This document shows, one piece after another, positions 10,083 to 21,947 of a stretch of DNA of 64,000 bases. The position numbers were made by a program, and so were the translations under genes. The first letter of the stretch is position 1, and each line of letters starts with the position of its first letter. The notes beneath the pieces were generated by a model. The model had not been told where the DNA came from and searched no databases. It was given only the letters and a program-made list of their open reading frames with translations. Origin of the DNA: Anolis sagrei (Eukaryota > Chordata > Lepidosauria > Squamata > Anolidae); NCBI RefSeq assembly GCF_037176765.1, contig NC_090034.1, positions 94,042,500 through 94,106,499 on the forward strand. Direction: 5' to 3'.

Positions 10083-11503
10083 ATCATAGAATCATAGAGT
10101 TGGAAGAGACCTCATGGGCCATCCAGTCCAACCCCCCGCCAAGAAGCAGGACATTGCATTCAAAGCACCTCTGACAGATGGCCATCCAGCCTCTGTTTAA
10201 AAGCTTCCAAAGAAGGAGCCTTCACCACACTCTGGGGCAGAGAGTTCCACTCCTGAACTGCTCTCACAGTTAGGAAGTTTTTCCTAATGTTCAGGTGGAA
10301 TCTCCTTTCTTGTAGTTTGAAGCCATTGTTCCACGTCCTAGTCTCCATGGCAGCAGTTCAGAGAGTTCGCTCCCTCCTCTCTGTGAGTTCTTCTCACATA
10401 TTTATAGATGGCTATCATGTCTCCTCTCAGCCTTCTCTTCTTCAGGCTAAACATAGGGCTTGTTCTCCAAACCCATGATCATTTTAGTCGCCCTCCTCTG
10501 GACACATTCCAGCTTGTCAATATCTCTCCTCAATTGTGTTGCCCAGAATTGGACACAATATTCCAGGTGTGGTCTAACCAAGGCAGAATAGAGGGGTATC
10601 ATGACTCCCTGGACCCAGACACTATACTCCTATTGTTGCAGGCCAAAATCCCATTGGCTTTTTTGCCACCACATCACATTGTTGACTCATGTTTAACTTG
10701 TTGTCCACAAGGACTCCAAGATCTTTTTCACACGTACTGCTCTCGAGCCAGGCGTCCCCCATTCTGTATCTTTGCATTTCATTTTTTCTGCCGAAGTGGA
10801 GTATCTTGCATTTGTCCCCGTTGAACTTCATTTTGTTAGTTTTGGCCCATCTCTCTAATCTGTCAAGATTGTTTTGAATTCTGCTCCTGACCTCTGGAGT
10901 ATTGGCTATTCCTCCCAATTTGGTGTCATCAGCAAACTTGATGATCATGCCTTCTAACCCTTCATCTAAGTCATTAATAAAGATGTTGAACAGGACCAGA
11001 CCCAGGATGTCACTTCTTTCCAGGATAAAGAGGAAGCATTGGTGAGCACCCTTTGGGTTCATCCATTTAACCAATTACAGATCCATCTAACCGTAGTTTT
11101 GCCTAGCCCACATTGGACTAGTTTGTTTGCCAGAAAGTCATGGGGGATCTTGTCATAGGCCTTACTGAAATCCAGGTACACTACATCTACGGCATTCCCC
11201 GCATCTACCCAGCTTGTAACTTTATCAAAACAAAGAGATTAGATTAGTCTGGCATGACTTGTTTTTGATAAATCCATGTTGACTATTAGCAATCACCGCA
11301 TTTGTTTCTAAATGTTTGCAGACCACTTCCTTAACAAACTTTTCCAGTATCTTGCCTGGTATCGACATGAGGCTGACTGGACAGTAATTGTTTGGGTCAT
11401 CTTTTTTCCCCTTCTTGAAGATTGGGCCCACATTGGCCCTCCTCCAATCTGCTGGAACTTCTCCCGTTCTCCAAGAACTCTTAAAGATGATTGCCAATGG
11501 TTC
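10083..11503 (-). mobile_element. CR1-A LINE, 3' section (outermost host of a four-level nest)
   Basis: The + strand begins with the reverse of the CR1 3' end (ATCATAGAATCATAGAGTTGG). The reverse strand at 10622-11074 encodes the RT block with FADDTKLGG and the C-terminal side ([20 protein letters not shown]). At 11225-11512 it encodes the finger region (EVPADWRRANVGPIFKKG). It stops at 11503 where CR1-B begins, and the same coding path resumes at 23678. Frames are broken. Confidence 0.9.
10622..11074 (-). pseudogene. CR1-A reverse transcriptase fragment
   Basis: A 150-residue open frame carrying the CR1 catalytic box FADD, followed by RLERWAKTNKMKFNGDKCK and GVLVDNKLN. The frame is lost on both sides, so no full enzyme is encoded. 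Confidence 0.8.
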
Positions 11504-11593
11504 CAGAATCATAGAATCATAGAATCAAAGAGTTGGAAGAGACCTCATGGGCCATCCAGTCCAACCCCCTGCCAAGAAGCAGGAATATTGCAT

Positions 11594-12223
11594 TCAAATC
11601 ACCCCTGACAAATGGCCATCCAGCCTCTGCTTAAAAGCTTCCAAAGAAGGAGCCTCCACCACACTCCGGGGCAGAGAGTTCCACTGCTGAACGGCTCTCA
11701 CAGTCAGGAAGTTCTTCCTAATGTTCAGATGGAATCTCCTCTCTTGTAGTTTGAAGCCATTGTTCCGCGTCCTAGTCTCCAAGGAAGCAGAAAACAAGCT
11801 TGCTCCCTCCTCCCTGTGGCTTCCTCTCACATATTTATACATGGCTATCATATCTCCTCTCAGCCTTCTCTTCTTCAGGCTAAACATGCCCAGTTCCCTA
11901 AGCCGCTCCTCATAGGGCTTGTTCTCCAGACCCTTGATCATTTTAGTCGCCCTCCTCTGGACACATTCCAGCTTGTCAATATCTCTCTTGAATTGTGGTG
12001 CCCAGAATTGGACACAGTATTCCAGATGTGGTCTAACCAAAGCAGAATAGAGGGGTAGCATTACTTCCTTAGATCTAGACACTATGCTCCTATTGATGCA
12101 GGCCAAAATCCCATTGGCTTTTTTTGCTGCCACATCACATTGTTGGCTCATGTTTAACTTGTTGTCCACGAGGACTCCAAGATCTTTTTCACACGTACTG
12201 CTCTCGAGCCAGGCATCCCCCAT
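11594..12223 (-). pseudogene. CR1-B ORF2 C-terminal 209 residues
   Basis: Open from the RT thumb region ([16 protein letters not shown]) through [18 protein letters not shown] and [20 protein letters not shown] to [20 protein letters not shown]. This is the standard CR1 C terminus. The N-terminal endonuclease and most of the RT are absent because the element is truncated. Confidence 0.85.
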
Positions 12224-12234
12224 TCTATATCTTT
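12217..12234. repeat. Target-site duplication of L1-A, left copy
   Basis: 18-bp CCCCCATTCTATATCTTT, identical to 23595-23612. It marks both ends of the 11.4-kb insertion into CR1-B. Confidence 0.9.
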
Positions 12235-12508
12235 TTTTTTTTAAATGATTTTTATTAAGGTGTTTATATAATACAACGAAAGAGTGAGAACATTTAAAGA
12301 AGATAGAACAGTAGGAAAAAAGATAGAAAGTGCATAAGGAAAAAACGTGCTATATAAAAAGAAAAAGAAAAATACAAAACTACAAAATTCTAATAATAAA
12401 AACAAAAGGCAAAAAAATATATATATAAAAAGGTTTGACTTCCATCTCATCGTCAGGTGTGGTATCTCCAAAATTGTCTCTATTGTTTTTCTAAACTTTA
12501 ACTCTTTT

Positions 12509-13816
12509 TTAGTTTTTCTCTTCTTCCTCGTATTTATCAAAAAATGTCCAATCTGTCCTCTTTATCGGGTTTCCGGTATTCTTCTTCAAATAAAAAGTCA
12601 ACTCGTCCATCTCCCTTATTTCTCTTATTTTTCCCAACCAATCTTCCTTAGTAGGCATACTATCTTGTTTCCACACTTTTGCTAATTCGATTCTCGCCGC
12701 CGTTGTCATATAAGTAAAGAGTCTATCCTCATTTTCTTGTAATTGTAATTCACAGTCAGTAAAGCCCAGTAAATAGTATTCGGGTTTCTTCTTAAATGTT
12801 TTTTTCAAAATTTTTTGAAGTTCTTCGTGAATTAAAGACCAGTATTTCATTACTTCTTTACATGACCACCACATATGATAAAAAGTACCTGTCTGTTGGC
12901 ATCCTTTCCAACATTTATCCGAAGAATTCTTGTTTATCAGAGATAATTTTTTGGGAGTGGTATACCATCTGTGGAACATTTTTATCCAATTTTCTTTTAA
13001 ATCAGTTGCATAAACATACTTTAATTTCTTGTTCCACATCTGTTCCCACTCCTTGAATTGAATAGGTCTTCTTATGTTTTGTGCCCATTTTATCATACAT
13101 GGTTTGACCTGTTCAGTTTCCGTTACCCACATCAGAAGAGTATTATAGATAACCGAGATAACTTTTTTCTTCACCTTTAAAATTTTTTCCCAAGTCGATC
13201 CTTCCCAGGCGAAGCCTATCTTATTATCTTGTTTAATATAGTCTTTCATTTGTAAATAATGTAACCATGTCATATTCTTATTTTTTTCCTTTAAAAGCTC
13301 ATAAGACTTAATCTCCCCTGTATTCTCTTTCAAAATATCCTTATATGTCGGCCACGCTCTCCAGCCTAATAATCTTCTTTGATGTGCCTCCATTGGTGAG
13401 ACCCAAAGGGGTGTTTTGTTATAAAAAAAAATTTTATATTTTATCCAAACTCTCAACAAAGATGCTCTAACAAAGTGATTTCCAAAGTTCTTTTCCTTTT
13501 TCTCTCTTTCATACCACGTGTAGGCATGCCAGCCCACACGTAAGTCATGACCTTCTAAATTCAAACATTTTTCATTTTCTAGCAACATCCAATCTCTTAT
13601 CCACAAGAGAGCACTTGCGTCATAATATGTTTGTAGATCTGGGAAACCTAGTCCACCTCTTGTTTTTTTATCAATTAAATTTATATATTTAATTCTGGGT
13701 CTCTTTCCGTCCCATACGAATTTCAGGAGTTCTTTATTCCAGTTTTTAAAAATTATTTTACTTCTGATTACGGGAATATTTTGGAATAGAAATAATAACT
13801 TCGGTAGTACCGTCAA
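12509..13816 (-). pseudogene. L1-A ORF2 C-terminal 435 residues
   Basis: Reads TVLPKLLFLFQNIPV, KFVWDGKRPRIKY and GGLGFPDLQTYYDA, the region after the RT palm in L1 ORF2. It then covers the cysteine-bearing C-terminal part (CWKGCQQTGTFYHMWWSC). It joins abruptly to the RT N-terminal part at 13813, so the palm with the YADD box is missing by an internal deletion of roughly 1 kb (estimated from L1-B). Confidence 0.85.
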
Positions 13817-14667
13817 TGTATCATCACTATTTCAGCCTGGTTCCAGGATTCTGGAATTATTTGATTTGACAAGGCCTCATTTAAGACTTTTTTCAACATT
13901 GGTAGAACAGTATTCTTCATTGATTTATAAAAGCCCGCTGTAAATCCATCAGGGCCTGGGGCCTTATCTGCATCCATTTTACTCAAAGCTCTATCGATTT
14001 CTCCTTCTGTAATTTCCTTGTTCAATTTTTCCCGTATCTCTTCTGAAACTTTTTCTAATTTAAGTTGACTTATGTACTCAGCAATGTCTTCCTTCTTTAT
14101 TCCATCACTAGTATATAATTTACTATAATATCTTCTGAATTCTTCCATAATCTCCTTATCCGTTGTGTAGACTTTGTCTCCCTCCGTTATTTTCGTTATT
14201 TGTGTAGCTTGCTTCTTTTTACGTACTTGTCTTGCTAACCATTTCCCAGATCTATTCGAATTCTCAAACGTTTGCTGTTTTAAAAACTTTAGCTCTCTTG
14301 CTTGTTTTTCTATCTCCAAACGGGACTTCTCCTGTTTTAGTCTCACTAGATCCTTATTTAACTTTTTGCTATCTGGTCTCTTTTTTAACTGCATCTCCTT
14401 GTCTCCGATCTTTTCCATCACTTCTTTCATTTGTCTGTTTCTTTCTTTATTTTTCCTAGCTCCATGTTGAATAAAATGTCCTCTCATAACGGCTTTCAAC
14501 GCGTCCCACGTTACTTGTATTTTTGTCTCTTCAATATCATTAATTTCTAAGTAATCTTTAATAATTGTATTATAATGTTTCTTATCTTCCTCTGTCTTAA
14601 TCAGATTTTCGTTCAGTCTCCATTTTCTTTGATAATTTTTTGGTTTATTTCTATTTCCAATGGACAA
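13813..14667 (-). pseudogene. L1-A ORF2 linker and RT N-terminal part
   Basis: A 284-residue frame with the helical linker after the endonuclease and the RT entry motif DADKAPGPDGFTAGFYK, ending at NQAEIVMIH. It is shifted in frame relative to the endonuclease piece near 14640, next to a T run. Confidence 0.85.
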
Positions 14668-15359
14668 TGGTCAGAGATATCCCTAGGTAATATTTCCATT
14701 TGTACTACTTTTGTCACCAATTTTTTTGATATCCATGCCATGTCTATCCTTGACCATGTTTGGTGGCGATGCGAATAGAAGGTATAGTCCTGTTTCTTTT
14801 CATTTCTGACTCTCCAAGTATCCTCCAGATCGAATTCCTTTTGTAATTCAAAATTTTTTTGTGGCAATAGTCCCCCTCCATCTCCGTTCCTCTTTGTCTT
14901 ACTTTTGTCTTTTTGCTTGTCCATCACTCCATTAAAATCTCCGATCATTAAGAGCTCGTCAAATTCTGTTTCTTTTAATTTTGTTGATAAAAATTGGATG
15001 AATTTAGTCTTTGGGCCATTTGGTGCGTATATGTTACAGATAAGAATTTTTAAAGATCCCATCATAATTTTAACTGCCACACATCTTCCTTCCAAATCCT
15101 TAAACGCCAATTCCGGGGAGAGTTTTTCTTTTATGTATGTGACAACTCCTCTTTTCTTCTTTTCATATGATGAATAGAATGTCTTGCCTATTTTTTTGTT
15201 TTCCAAATGCGCCACATGTTTGTGGCATATATGTGTCTCTTGTAATAGTATGATGTCCAAATCTGCCTTTTGTAGTTTTCCAAATAATTTTTTGCGTTTC
15301 TGGGGTGAATTCATACCGTTGATGTTGTTTGAGAAGCATTTAATTTGTCTGTCTGCCAT
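14613..15359 (-). pseudogene. L1-A ORF2 apurinic-type endonuclease domain
   Basis: 248 residues with the full APE-like set: NNINGM near residue 11, QETH near 40, NIYAPNG near 108, GDFNGVMD near 139, SRIDMAW near 208 and SDHCPL near 231. The domain nicks target DNA in L1 retrotransposition. Its start lies 22 nt after the ORF1 stop, a typical short L1 spacer. A frameshift near the end separates it from the RT. Confidence 0.88.
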
Positions 15360-15381
15360 CTTATCCCATTAAATCTGTGTC

Positions 15382-16494
15382 TTATCCAATGTCACCTAAG
15401 TTCAGTTCCGAAATCCCTTGCGCCGTTATGTCCGGGCCATATGCTCCTTCCCCTAAGTCTTCTGTTATTGGTACAGTACTCCCCAATGATTTACTGAATT
15501 TTCTGTATTCCTCTGGGGTTTCAATTCTCGGTTTTTTCTTTTCTTTACCATTTCCATTTCCGTTTCCTGGTGTTAATGCTTTCTTGTCTCCTTTTCTTTC
15601 TTCTGGTTCGGGCTTTTCTGACTCCTTCATTAGATTCTCATAGAAAGACTTAGCTTTCTGTTCAGATGTCAGCCAATACCTTTCTTCTTTATACGTCACC
15701 ATAATTCCTTCAATTCTCTCCCATCGGAATCTAATTGATCTTTTCTTAAGTTCATCTGTAAGGAAGTAGTATTTTCTTCTTCTACTTAAGGTCGCTTGTG
15801 GGAACTCTTTCAGAACTGCAATCTTCGTTTCTTTATAATAAATTGGCTTCTTATTACTTCTGTACAGCACTTCATCTCTAGTCTTCTTTCGTGTGAATTG
15901 TACTATCACATCACGTGGTGTTTTATTTTTCCTAGAGTAAAATGAAGAAACTCGGTATGTTTGATCTAGCTCCATCTCCAATTCGTCTTCCTCACATTCC
16001 AGGCATTTTGCTATCACAGTAGTTATCAACTGGCCGATATCTTCTTCTTTATCTTCTTGGATATTTCTGAATCTTAAATAATAGTCCATTTGTTTTTGTA
16101 GTAACTTTTCTTGTTCTATTTCCATCTTTTCCTTTTGTCTATCTATACCTTTAATTCTCTTCAACATATGAGATTGTGTTTCCTCAATCTTCTCCTTACT
16201 GGTTTTCAATTCCTTCACTTCTCCATATAAATGGGATATATCTTTTTTTATTTGCCCAAATTCCTCTTCCATCTTCTTTTTCATTCCTTGAAACTCTTCC
16301 GTCATCGCTTTATAATTCTTTTCTTGCTTATTGAAGAACTCTTGTTGTTTATCCGCCATATCCTTTTTTAAGGCATCTTGTTTTTCCGACAGTTTTTTTA
16401 TTTCCTTCAAAATATTCTCCATATTGAGACTGGTATCCAAAGACCCTCTTCTTATCTGGACTTTCTCCTTCTCTTGCTTCCCTTTTAATGACAT
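15382..16494 (-). CDS. L1-A ORF1 protein (RNA-binding chaperone), open
   Basis: 370 residues, intact from ATG to stop. The N-terminal half is a long coiled coil (about residues 25-140, rich in K, E and Q heptads). An RRM-like domain follows (about 140-200; TPRDVIVQFTRKKTRDEVL). The L1 C-terminal domain comes next (KEFPQATLSRRRKYYFLTDE), then a charged, low-complexity tail with GNGNGNGK. ORF1p forms trimers that coat L1 RNA. The tail beyond the CTD is longer than in human L1. An open frame does not make the element active, because ORF2 is broken. Confidence 0.85.
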   Translation of the reverse strand: MSLKGKQEKEKVQIRRGSLDTSLNMENILKEIKKLSEKQDALKKDMADKQQEFFNKQEKNYKAMTEEFQGMKKKMEEEFGQIKKDISHLYGEVKELKTSKEKIEETQSHMLKRIKGIDRQKEKMEIEQEKLLQKQMDYYLRFRNIQEDKEEDIGQLITTVIAKCLECEEDELEMELDQTYRVSSFYSRKNKTPRDVIVQFTRKKTRDEVLYRSNKKPIYYKETKIAVLKEFPQATLSRRRKYYFLTDELKKRSIRFRWERIEGIMVTYKEERYWLTSEQKAKSFYENLMKESEKPEPEERKGDKKALTPGNGNGNGKEKKKPRIETPEEYRKFSKSLGSTVPITEDLGEGAYGPDITAQGISELNLGDIG

Positions 16495-17748
16495 CTATTT
16501 CTTTATTAATTACACCAGCAATTACACCACCAATTTATGTTTGCTTTCTTCAATTCATTAAAAATTTCTTAGCACCAATTATTTAATTTTTAATTAATTA
16601 TATATCAAAGTAATTAATTTTATTTAGATATGTATCAATATTTTGAATTAGTTTATCAGACAATAATAAATTTATGTAATAAATTTATCTTCTTCAGTTA
16701 CAATTAATTTCCTGGGGATAGTCTTTATTAATTACTATAAATTTAATCCAATTAAAACTCAATTTATATTTGTTTGCCTATTTGATTAATCAATTATATC
16801 AGTTAGTCAATTATATAATTTGTTTTATCTTATCTTATCTTATCTGTATCCAATCACATTCAATCTCATTTATCTTCTTTCTTTTCCAGCCTCTTCTTTC
16901 CTTTCCGGCCTCTTCTGGGATCCTGCCTCAATTTTCTCCTTTCGTCTGCTTCTCTTCCTGGTTCTCGTCTTCTTCTCGTCCTGGTCCCTGTAGATCCTAA
17001 ATTTCTCGTCTGCTTCTCTTCCTCGTAACTCGTCTTCTTCTCGTCCTCGTTCAGCTCCGCGTCTGCTTCTCGTCCTCGCTTTTGCCCTGTCGCTTTCCGT
17101 TGTGTCTTGCCTCTCCGTAGCGTTCTTTTTCTATGGTGTCTCCTGCCTCTCTATGATTCCTCCTGCCTCTCTATGGTTCCTGCCTTCTTCCGCCTTTCTT
17201 CTTAATTGATCCGCCTCTTCCTTTATCGTCACTTCCCCTTCCTTCTTCTCTTCTCCTGCGTCACTTCCTGAAACCTCTTTGGAAGGTTGTTTATAAAGAA
17301 GGGGACTCTAGCCACAACAATATGGCGCTCAAGGTCGGAGTTTTGTTTTTCTTCTTAGCCCAGATTAGGAGGTGGAGAGGCAGGGAAGGGAAAAGAAGCA
17401 GAGGAGAACACAATCGGATAAGCGGCAAGTAAACAACTCCCTTAGCTTTCCAATTCAGCGCTGGGTTTTATTTCTTTTTCTTTCTAATCCTCTCCTTCAG
17501 CACGGCAATTTATATATAGCTTCAAATTTATTAATTAATGTTCCGATTTCATCAAATTAACTCTTAATTTCCTTCCCGGTTCCGTTTTTGTTTAACCTTC
17601 TTTCTTTTATAATATTCCACTGCTTCTTCTTGGCTCCTCTTCAATTCTCTAATCTCCAAATCTCCCAAATTCTTGCTCCTCTCTCTCAAGCTCTGACTGT
17701 TTCACATAAATCTCGTACCTGGTAATGAGATCTTCTCGATTTTCTCTT

Positions 17749-17770
17749 CCGAGTTTCTTATTTCTTTCTT
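17749..17770. repeat. Target-site duplication of L1-B, left copy
   Basis: 22-bp CCGAGTTTCTTATTTCTTTC followed by TT, identical to 23297-23318. It shows that L1-B landed in the 5' UTR of L1-A. Confidence 0.9.
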
Positions 17771-17922
17771 TTTTTTTTTTTTTTTTTATAACTTTTTATT
17801 TTTACAATACAGAAAATACATACCTTGCACACACAAAACATTTACAATTCCCACCACCAACATGAGGATTATTATCTTTCACATATTCATTTCTTTTTGA
17901 GACAATCATTATTTCTTTATCT

Positions 17923-19386
17923 TTATACATTTCCATCCTGTATGCTATATAGCATTTGTATCTTATTTCTTATGACCTGATCTCCAGAATGATTCATAAT
18001 ATAGTTCATTACCCTTGTCCATCTATCTTCCATTTCTCTCATTCGATTTTCATTGATTTTTAAATCATTTAATTTCACATTCATAATTTCGAATTCCATT
18101 TGCTCCACCATATAATGGTACCATTTATTTATTGTCCATTTTGATTTATCTTTCCACCCTAATACTATTACTGCTTGTGCACATTCAATTATTGCTTCTT
18201 TTATTTCCCTTTTATTTCCCATTTCCTCTCTTTTCCCTAATACCGCTAATTCCTTTGTTATGACCCACTCATTTCCTAATATTTGATTTGCCACATTTTG
18301 TATAGTCTGCCAAAAGTCTTGTACATATTCACATTCCCACATCATGTGCATAAAGTGCCCTTTCTGGTGGCATCCATGCCAACACTGACTACTCCCCTCT
18401 TTATAGTAGTATGCTAATTGGCAGGGTGTGCGATACCATTTGTGCAATATTTTCCTCCTCGTTTCTCGTACTTTAGTATTCCTTTCCATCCCTATTATCT
18501 CTACCACATTTCTCATTTCTTGTTCCGAGATTTGTAACTCCGTTTCCCACATAGTTTTCAAGTCCTGTATTGTACATCCATCGGCCTCTATTAGCATTGT
18601 ATATATTTTGCTGGCCTGTGCCTTCTTTCCTTCCCCTTTTTCTCTTATTATCTTTTCAAAGGCGGTATCTTCTCTCTTAACCATATTGATATTTTCTTTT
18701 GTTTTGCAATATGCACAAATTGCTCTTATCTGTAACCAGTTTTCTTGCCCAAGCCATTGTTTAATTTTATTCTCCCTTACCTTTCCCTCTCTGTCATATA
18801 ATTGTTCTACTCTCTCTATTCCTTTTTCCTTCAATATCTGGATATTTCTATTCATATTTGATTCCTTTTCCTTGTTAATTATCCATACTGTTGACATTTT
18901 GGATTTTAAACTACTTATTCTCCCTTGCCATTTCTTCCACACTTGCATTGTTCCTTTCATTGGTCCTGTTAATTTATCTATATTTCTCTTATCCCATTTT
19001 CTAAAAATTATTTCTTCACAATTAACTCCATTCATTTCCTTTTCAAATCTCACCCATTTTTTATTTGTCACTTGTAATTCTATTGCTCTTTCAATTTGGA
19101 AGGCATCACTATATAGCTCTAGGCATGGGCAGCCCCATCCCCCTTTCATTTCTTTTGCAATTCTCAATTTTTTCCTTACTCTTGGTCTTTTCCCCCCTTC
19201 AACCCAATAATTTAGTTTCCTATCCCATTCCTTTAATTTTGCCAAGGGAGGGATTCCTGGGAGAGCCTGAAATAGATATATAATTTTTGGAATTATCAAT
19301 ATTTTCAATGCCCTTATCCTAGACATCTGTCTCAAATTTTTATTCTTCCACCTACTCAATTGTTTTAACATTCTCTTCCATGCCAT
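17923..19386 (-). pseudogene. L1-B ORF2 C-terminal 487 residues
   Basis: Follows the RT in the next frame: MAWKRMLKQLSRWKNKNLR, IIPKIIYLFQALPGIPP, then the cysteine motif CWHGCHQKGHFMHMMWECEY near the C terminus, typical of L1 ORF2. It overlaps the upstream frame by 22 nt. The shift comes from a 23-bp direct duplication just upstream. Confidence 0.87.
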
Positions 19387-21668
19387 TCTGTAATTTCCAT
19401 CTGTCTTATATATCCAGATTCCAGTGTCTTATATATCCAGATTCCCAAATACTTAATCTTTTTAATACCCAATTTTAACCCTGATTCCTTCCTTATCTCC
19501 AATTGTTCCCTTGGGGGTGTATTGATAAATAATATCTCTGATTTCTCCATATTAACTGATAGCCCTGATTCTTTTTTAAACTCCCTCAAAGTTAATTGAA
19601 TTGATTTAATCATTTCCCTTGGTCTCTGTGTCAAAATTATTGCATCGTCCGCATACAGGTTCAATCTCAATTCCTCCTTCCTCCCAATCTTATACCCTTC
19701 CCATGTTTCATCCGTCCTTATTCTATGTGCTAGGGGTTCTATTGCCAGAGCAAATAACATTGGAGATAACGGACACCCCTGTTTGGTCCCATTTTCAATT
19801 TGAATGTTTTCCGTTCTTTGTCCATTCACTCTAATACAAGCTGTATTTTCCCTATATACATTTTTGATCATTTCACAAAAGTTATTTCCCAAATTTAGTT
19901 CTTTACATAATCTGTACAAATATACATGGTTTACTTTATCGAAAGCTTTGTACACATCTAACTTTAGAATTGACAGTTTTCTTTTCATTTTTGTCGAATG
20001 GCAAATCGCGTTGACAACATTCCTTATTGGCTCATTGATTCCCCGCCCTTTAACGAACCCATATTGGTCTTCTCCTATAATCTTTGGTAGAATAACTTCC
20101 AATCTATTGGCTATAATTTTCATAAATATCTTATAATCTTGGTTTGCTAAACTGATCAGACGATATGATTCTGGGAGCTCTGGTTGTCTATCTGGCTTCA
20201 AAACTGGAATAATTTCTGAAAGTTTCCATGTTTCTGGGACAATACCTCTCAAATATACCTCATTAAACATTGCTGTCATATATGGTACCAACTCATGCAT
20301 AAAGGTCTTATAAAATTCTGCTGTGTATCCATCTATACCCGGTGCCTTAAATTGTTTCAGTCCTTTAATTACCTGAATTACTTCTTCCTGTGTAATTTCT
20401 TCGTTTAGCATGCTTTTATCCTCCTCATTTACTTTATTCCCAATTTTTATTTCTTCATTTTTCACCTGTTCTTTTTGGTACAAATCCCTGTAAAATTCTC
20501 TCATTATGTTTTCTAGTTCCTTTCTCCCTTCTTTCACCAATCCATTTTTGTCTTTAAGTTTTGTTATGCATGACTTTTCCTTTCTCCTCTTTAAATATCT
20601 CACCATTTGTTTCATTGATTTTGTACCCCATCCATTGATTCGTTGTCTCACACACTGTCTCATTTTATTCCATTGCACCTCATCCATTAATTCCAATTCT
20701 TTCTTTTTCTGCTTTAGAATACTATTTATATTTTTTCTCCTTGTTATTCTCAGTTGTTCCTGTATTAATTCGATTTCTTTTATACATTTTTCTCTTTTCT
20801 CTCTCCAACTTTTCCTTATATGGGACTCAATACTAATACATTGTCCTCGTAATACACTTTTAAATGAGTCCCATACCACATCTTTAGATAATTCTCCAGT
20901 ATCATTTATTCTGTAATATTCTTTTATCTCCTCCTGAAGCTTCCTTTTATATTCATCCTTTCCTATTACCACCGAATTATACCTCCAAATTCTTTGTCTT
21001 ATCTCATTGCTCAATCCCACAGTTGCAATCAGGGGACTATGGTCCGACAAAAATATTGGTTTCCTTTCTACCTTCTTTATTTGAGCTTTACTTGCTTTGT
21101 TTATTAGAATATAATCTATACAGCTAAATTTATTATGTCTTGCTGAGTAATAAGTATCTCTAATACTCTGATTTGCATGTGCATCCACCATATTAAGCTT
21201 ATTTACATTTACTGCTTTATTAATTTTAGTAGTTAAGTCCAAATTGAAATCACCTGCCCAAATCAATGTCCCTTCCGCATAATTATCCAGCTTCTTTTTT
21301 GTATTCAGTATATACTGTTTTGTGTTTCTGTTAGGTGCATACATCACAGCTAATGTTATTTTAACCTGATTTATCTTCCCTTTCACGAATACAGTTCTGC
21401 CTTCCCTATCTTTTTGAACATCAAGCACCTCAAATGGAACATTTTCATTAATAAGAATCGCTACCCCTCGTGAGTTCCCTGTCCCCCTAGATTCAAAAAT
21501 TCTATTCCATGTTTTATCCTTAATCAATTTATCCCTCCCCCTCTTTTTATGAGTTTCCGATAACATCATCACATTTATTTTACAGTCCCTTGCCAATTTC
21601 AACAATCTATGAATCTTGAGATCTGCATTTCCATTCAAATTTAGTGCAAGAATAGAAATATCACACAT
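19365..21668 (-). pseudogene. L1-B ORF2 endonuclease and reverse transcriptase, 767 residues
   Basis: One open frame with EN motifs (LNLNGN near residue 10, SETH at 37-40, YAPNR near 109, GDFNLD near 141, SDHSPL near 209). A complete RT core follows (FKAPGIDGYTAEFY, DQYGFVKGRGI, LKLDVYKAFDKV, GTKQGCPLSPMLFALAIEPL, NLYADDAIIL). Catalytic residues look present. The frame ends early (ITEWHGREC) because of the 23-bp duplication; before and after it the protein is collinear with L1 ORF2. Start ATG at 21668 precedes CDISILALNLNGN, which fits L1. Confidence 0.9.
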
Positions 21669-21947
21669 TTGTTTTGTTTGATTTCATTTTTGTATTTCCC
21701 CCTTGTCTCTTCAGCTTCCTTTCTTCTCCTCTCACCCTTTTTGCCCCCCTCCCTGGATCCCCAATGTGCCCCTTCCCCTCTGAGTCCAGTGCTTCCCCTT
21801 CTCTCATCAGAGAAGGATCTGAAAGAGTTATATTCTCTTCCCTTCCCAGAGTCCTTTTGGTGGCTGCGTTGCCCTTCTCCAGTTCCCCCTCCTGCAAAAA
21901 AAAAAGATAATTTTTTTTTTAAACCCAGTTTGTCAAAAGTTTTTTTT
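21669..21947 (-). other. L1-B inter-ORF spacer with a small overlapping frame
   Basis: 279 nt between ORF1 and ORF2, with A and T runs. A 78-codon frame (21661-21897, non-ATG start) is rich in E, K and G and stops within the first codons of ORF2, giving a start-stop overlap. A TTTTTTTTTTGCAG tract resembles a 3' splice site. No known protein family. Confidence 0.5.

Larger units (their letters stand above)
11504..12234 (-). mobile_element. CR1-B LINE, 3' section (inserted in CR1-A)
   Basis: A second CR1 3' end (AGAATCATAGAATCATAGAATC on the + strand) starts exactly where CR1-A breaks off. The reverse strand holds a 209-residue frame. It is cut at 12234 by L1-A and resumes at 23613-23677, where CR1-B is itself 5'-truncated. 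Confidence 0.88.
12235..17770 (-). mobile_element. L1-A LINE, main part (3' end at 12235)
   Basis: A near-full-length L1 on the minus strand. Its poly(A) shows as T-run 12235-12242, then a 3' UTR, ORF2 pieces (12509-15359), ORF1 (15382-16494) and a 5' UTR. It is interrupted by L1-B between the duplicated 22 bp at 17749-17770 and 23297-23318; its last 276 bp of 5' UTR lie at 23319-23594. Length without the inner element is about 5.8 kb. The RT core of ORF2 is deleted, so it cannot be autonomous. Confidence 0.92.

Noticed and set aside
18428-19210. 260-codon + strand frame
   Set aside because: It lies antisense to the L1-B ORF2 C terminus; composition shadow of a long coding strand.
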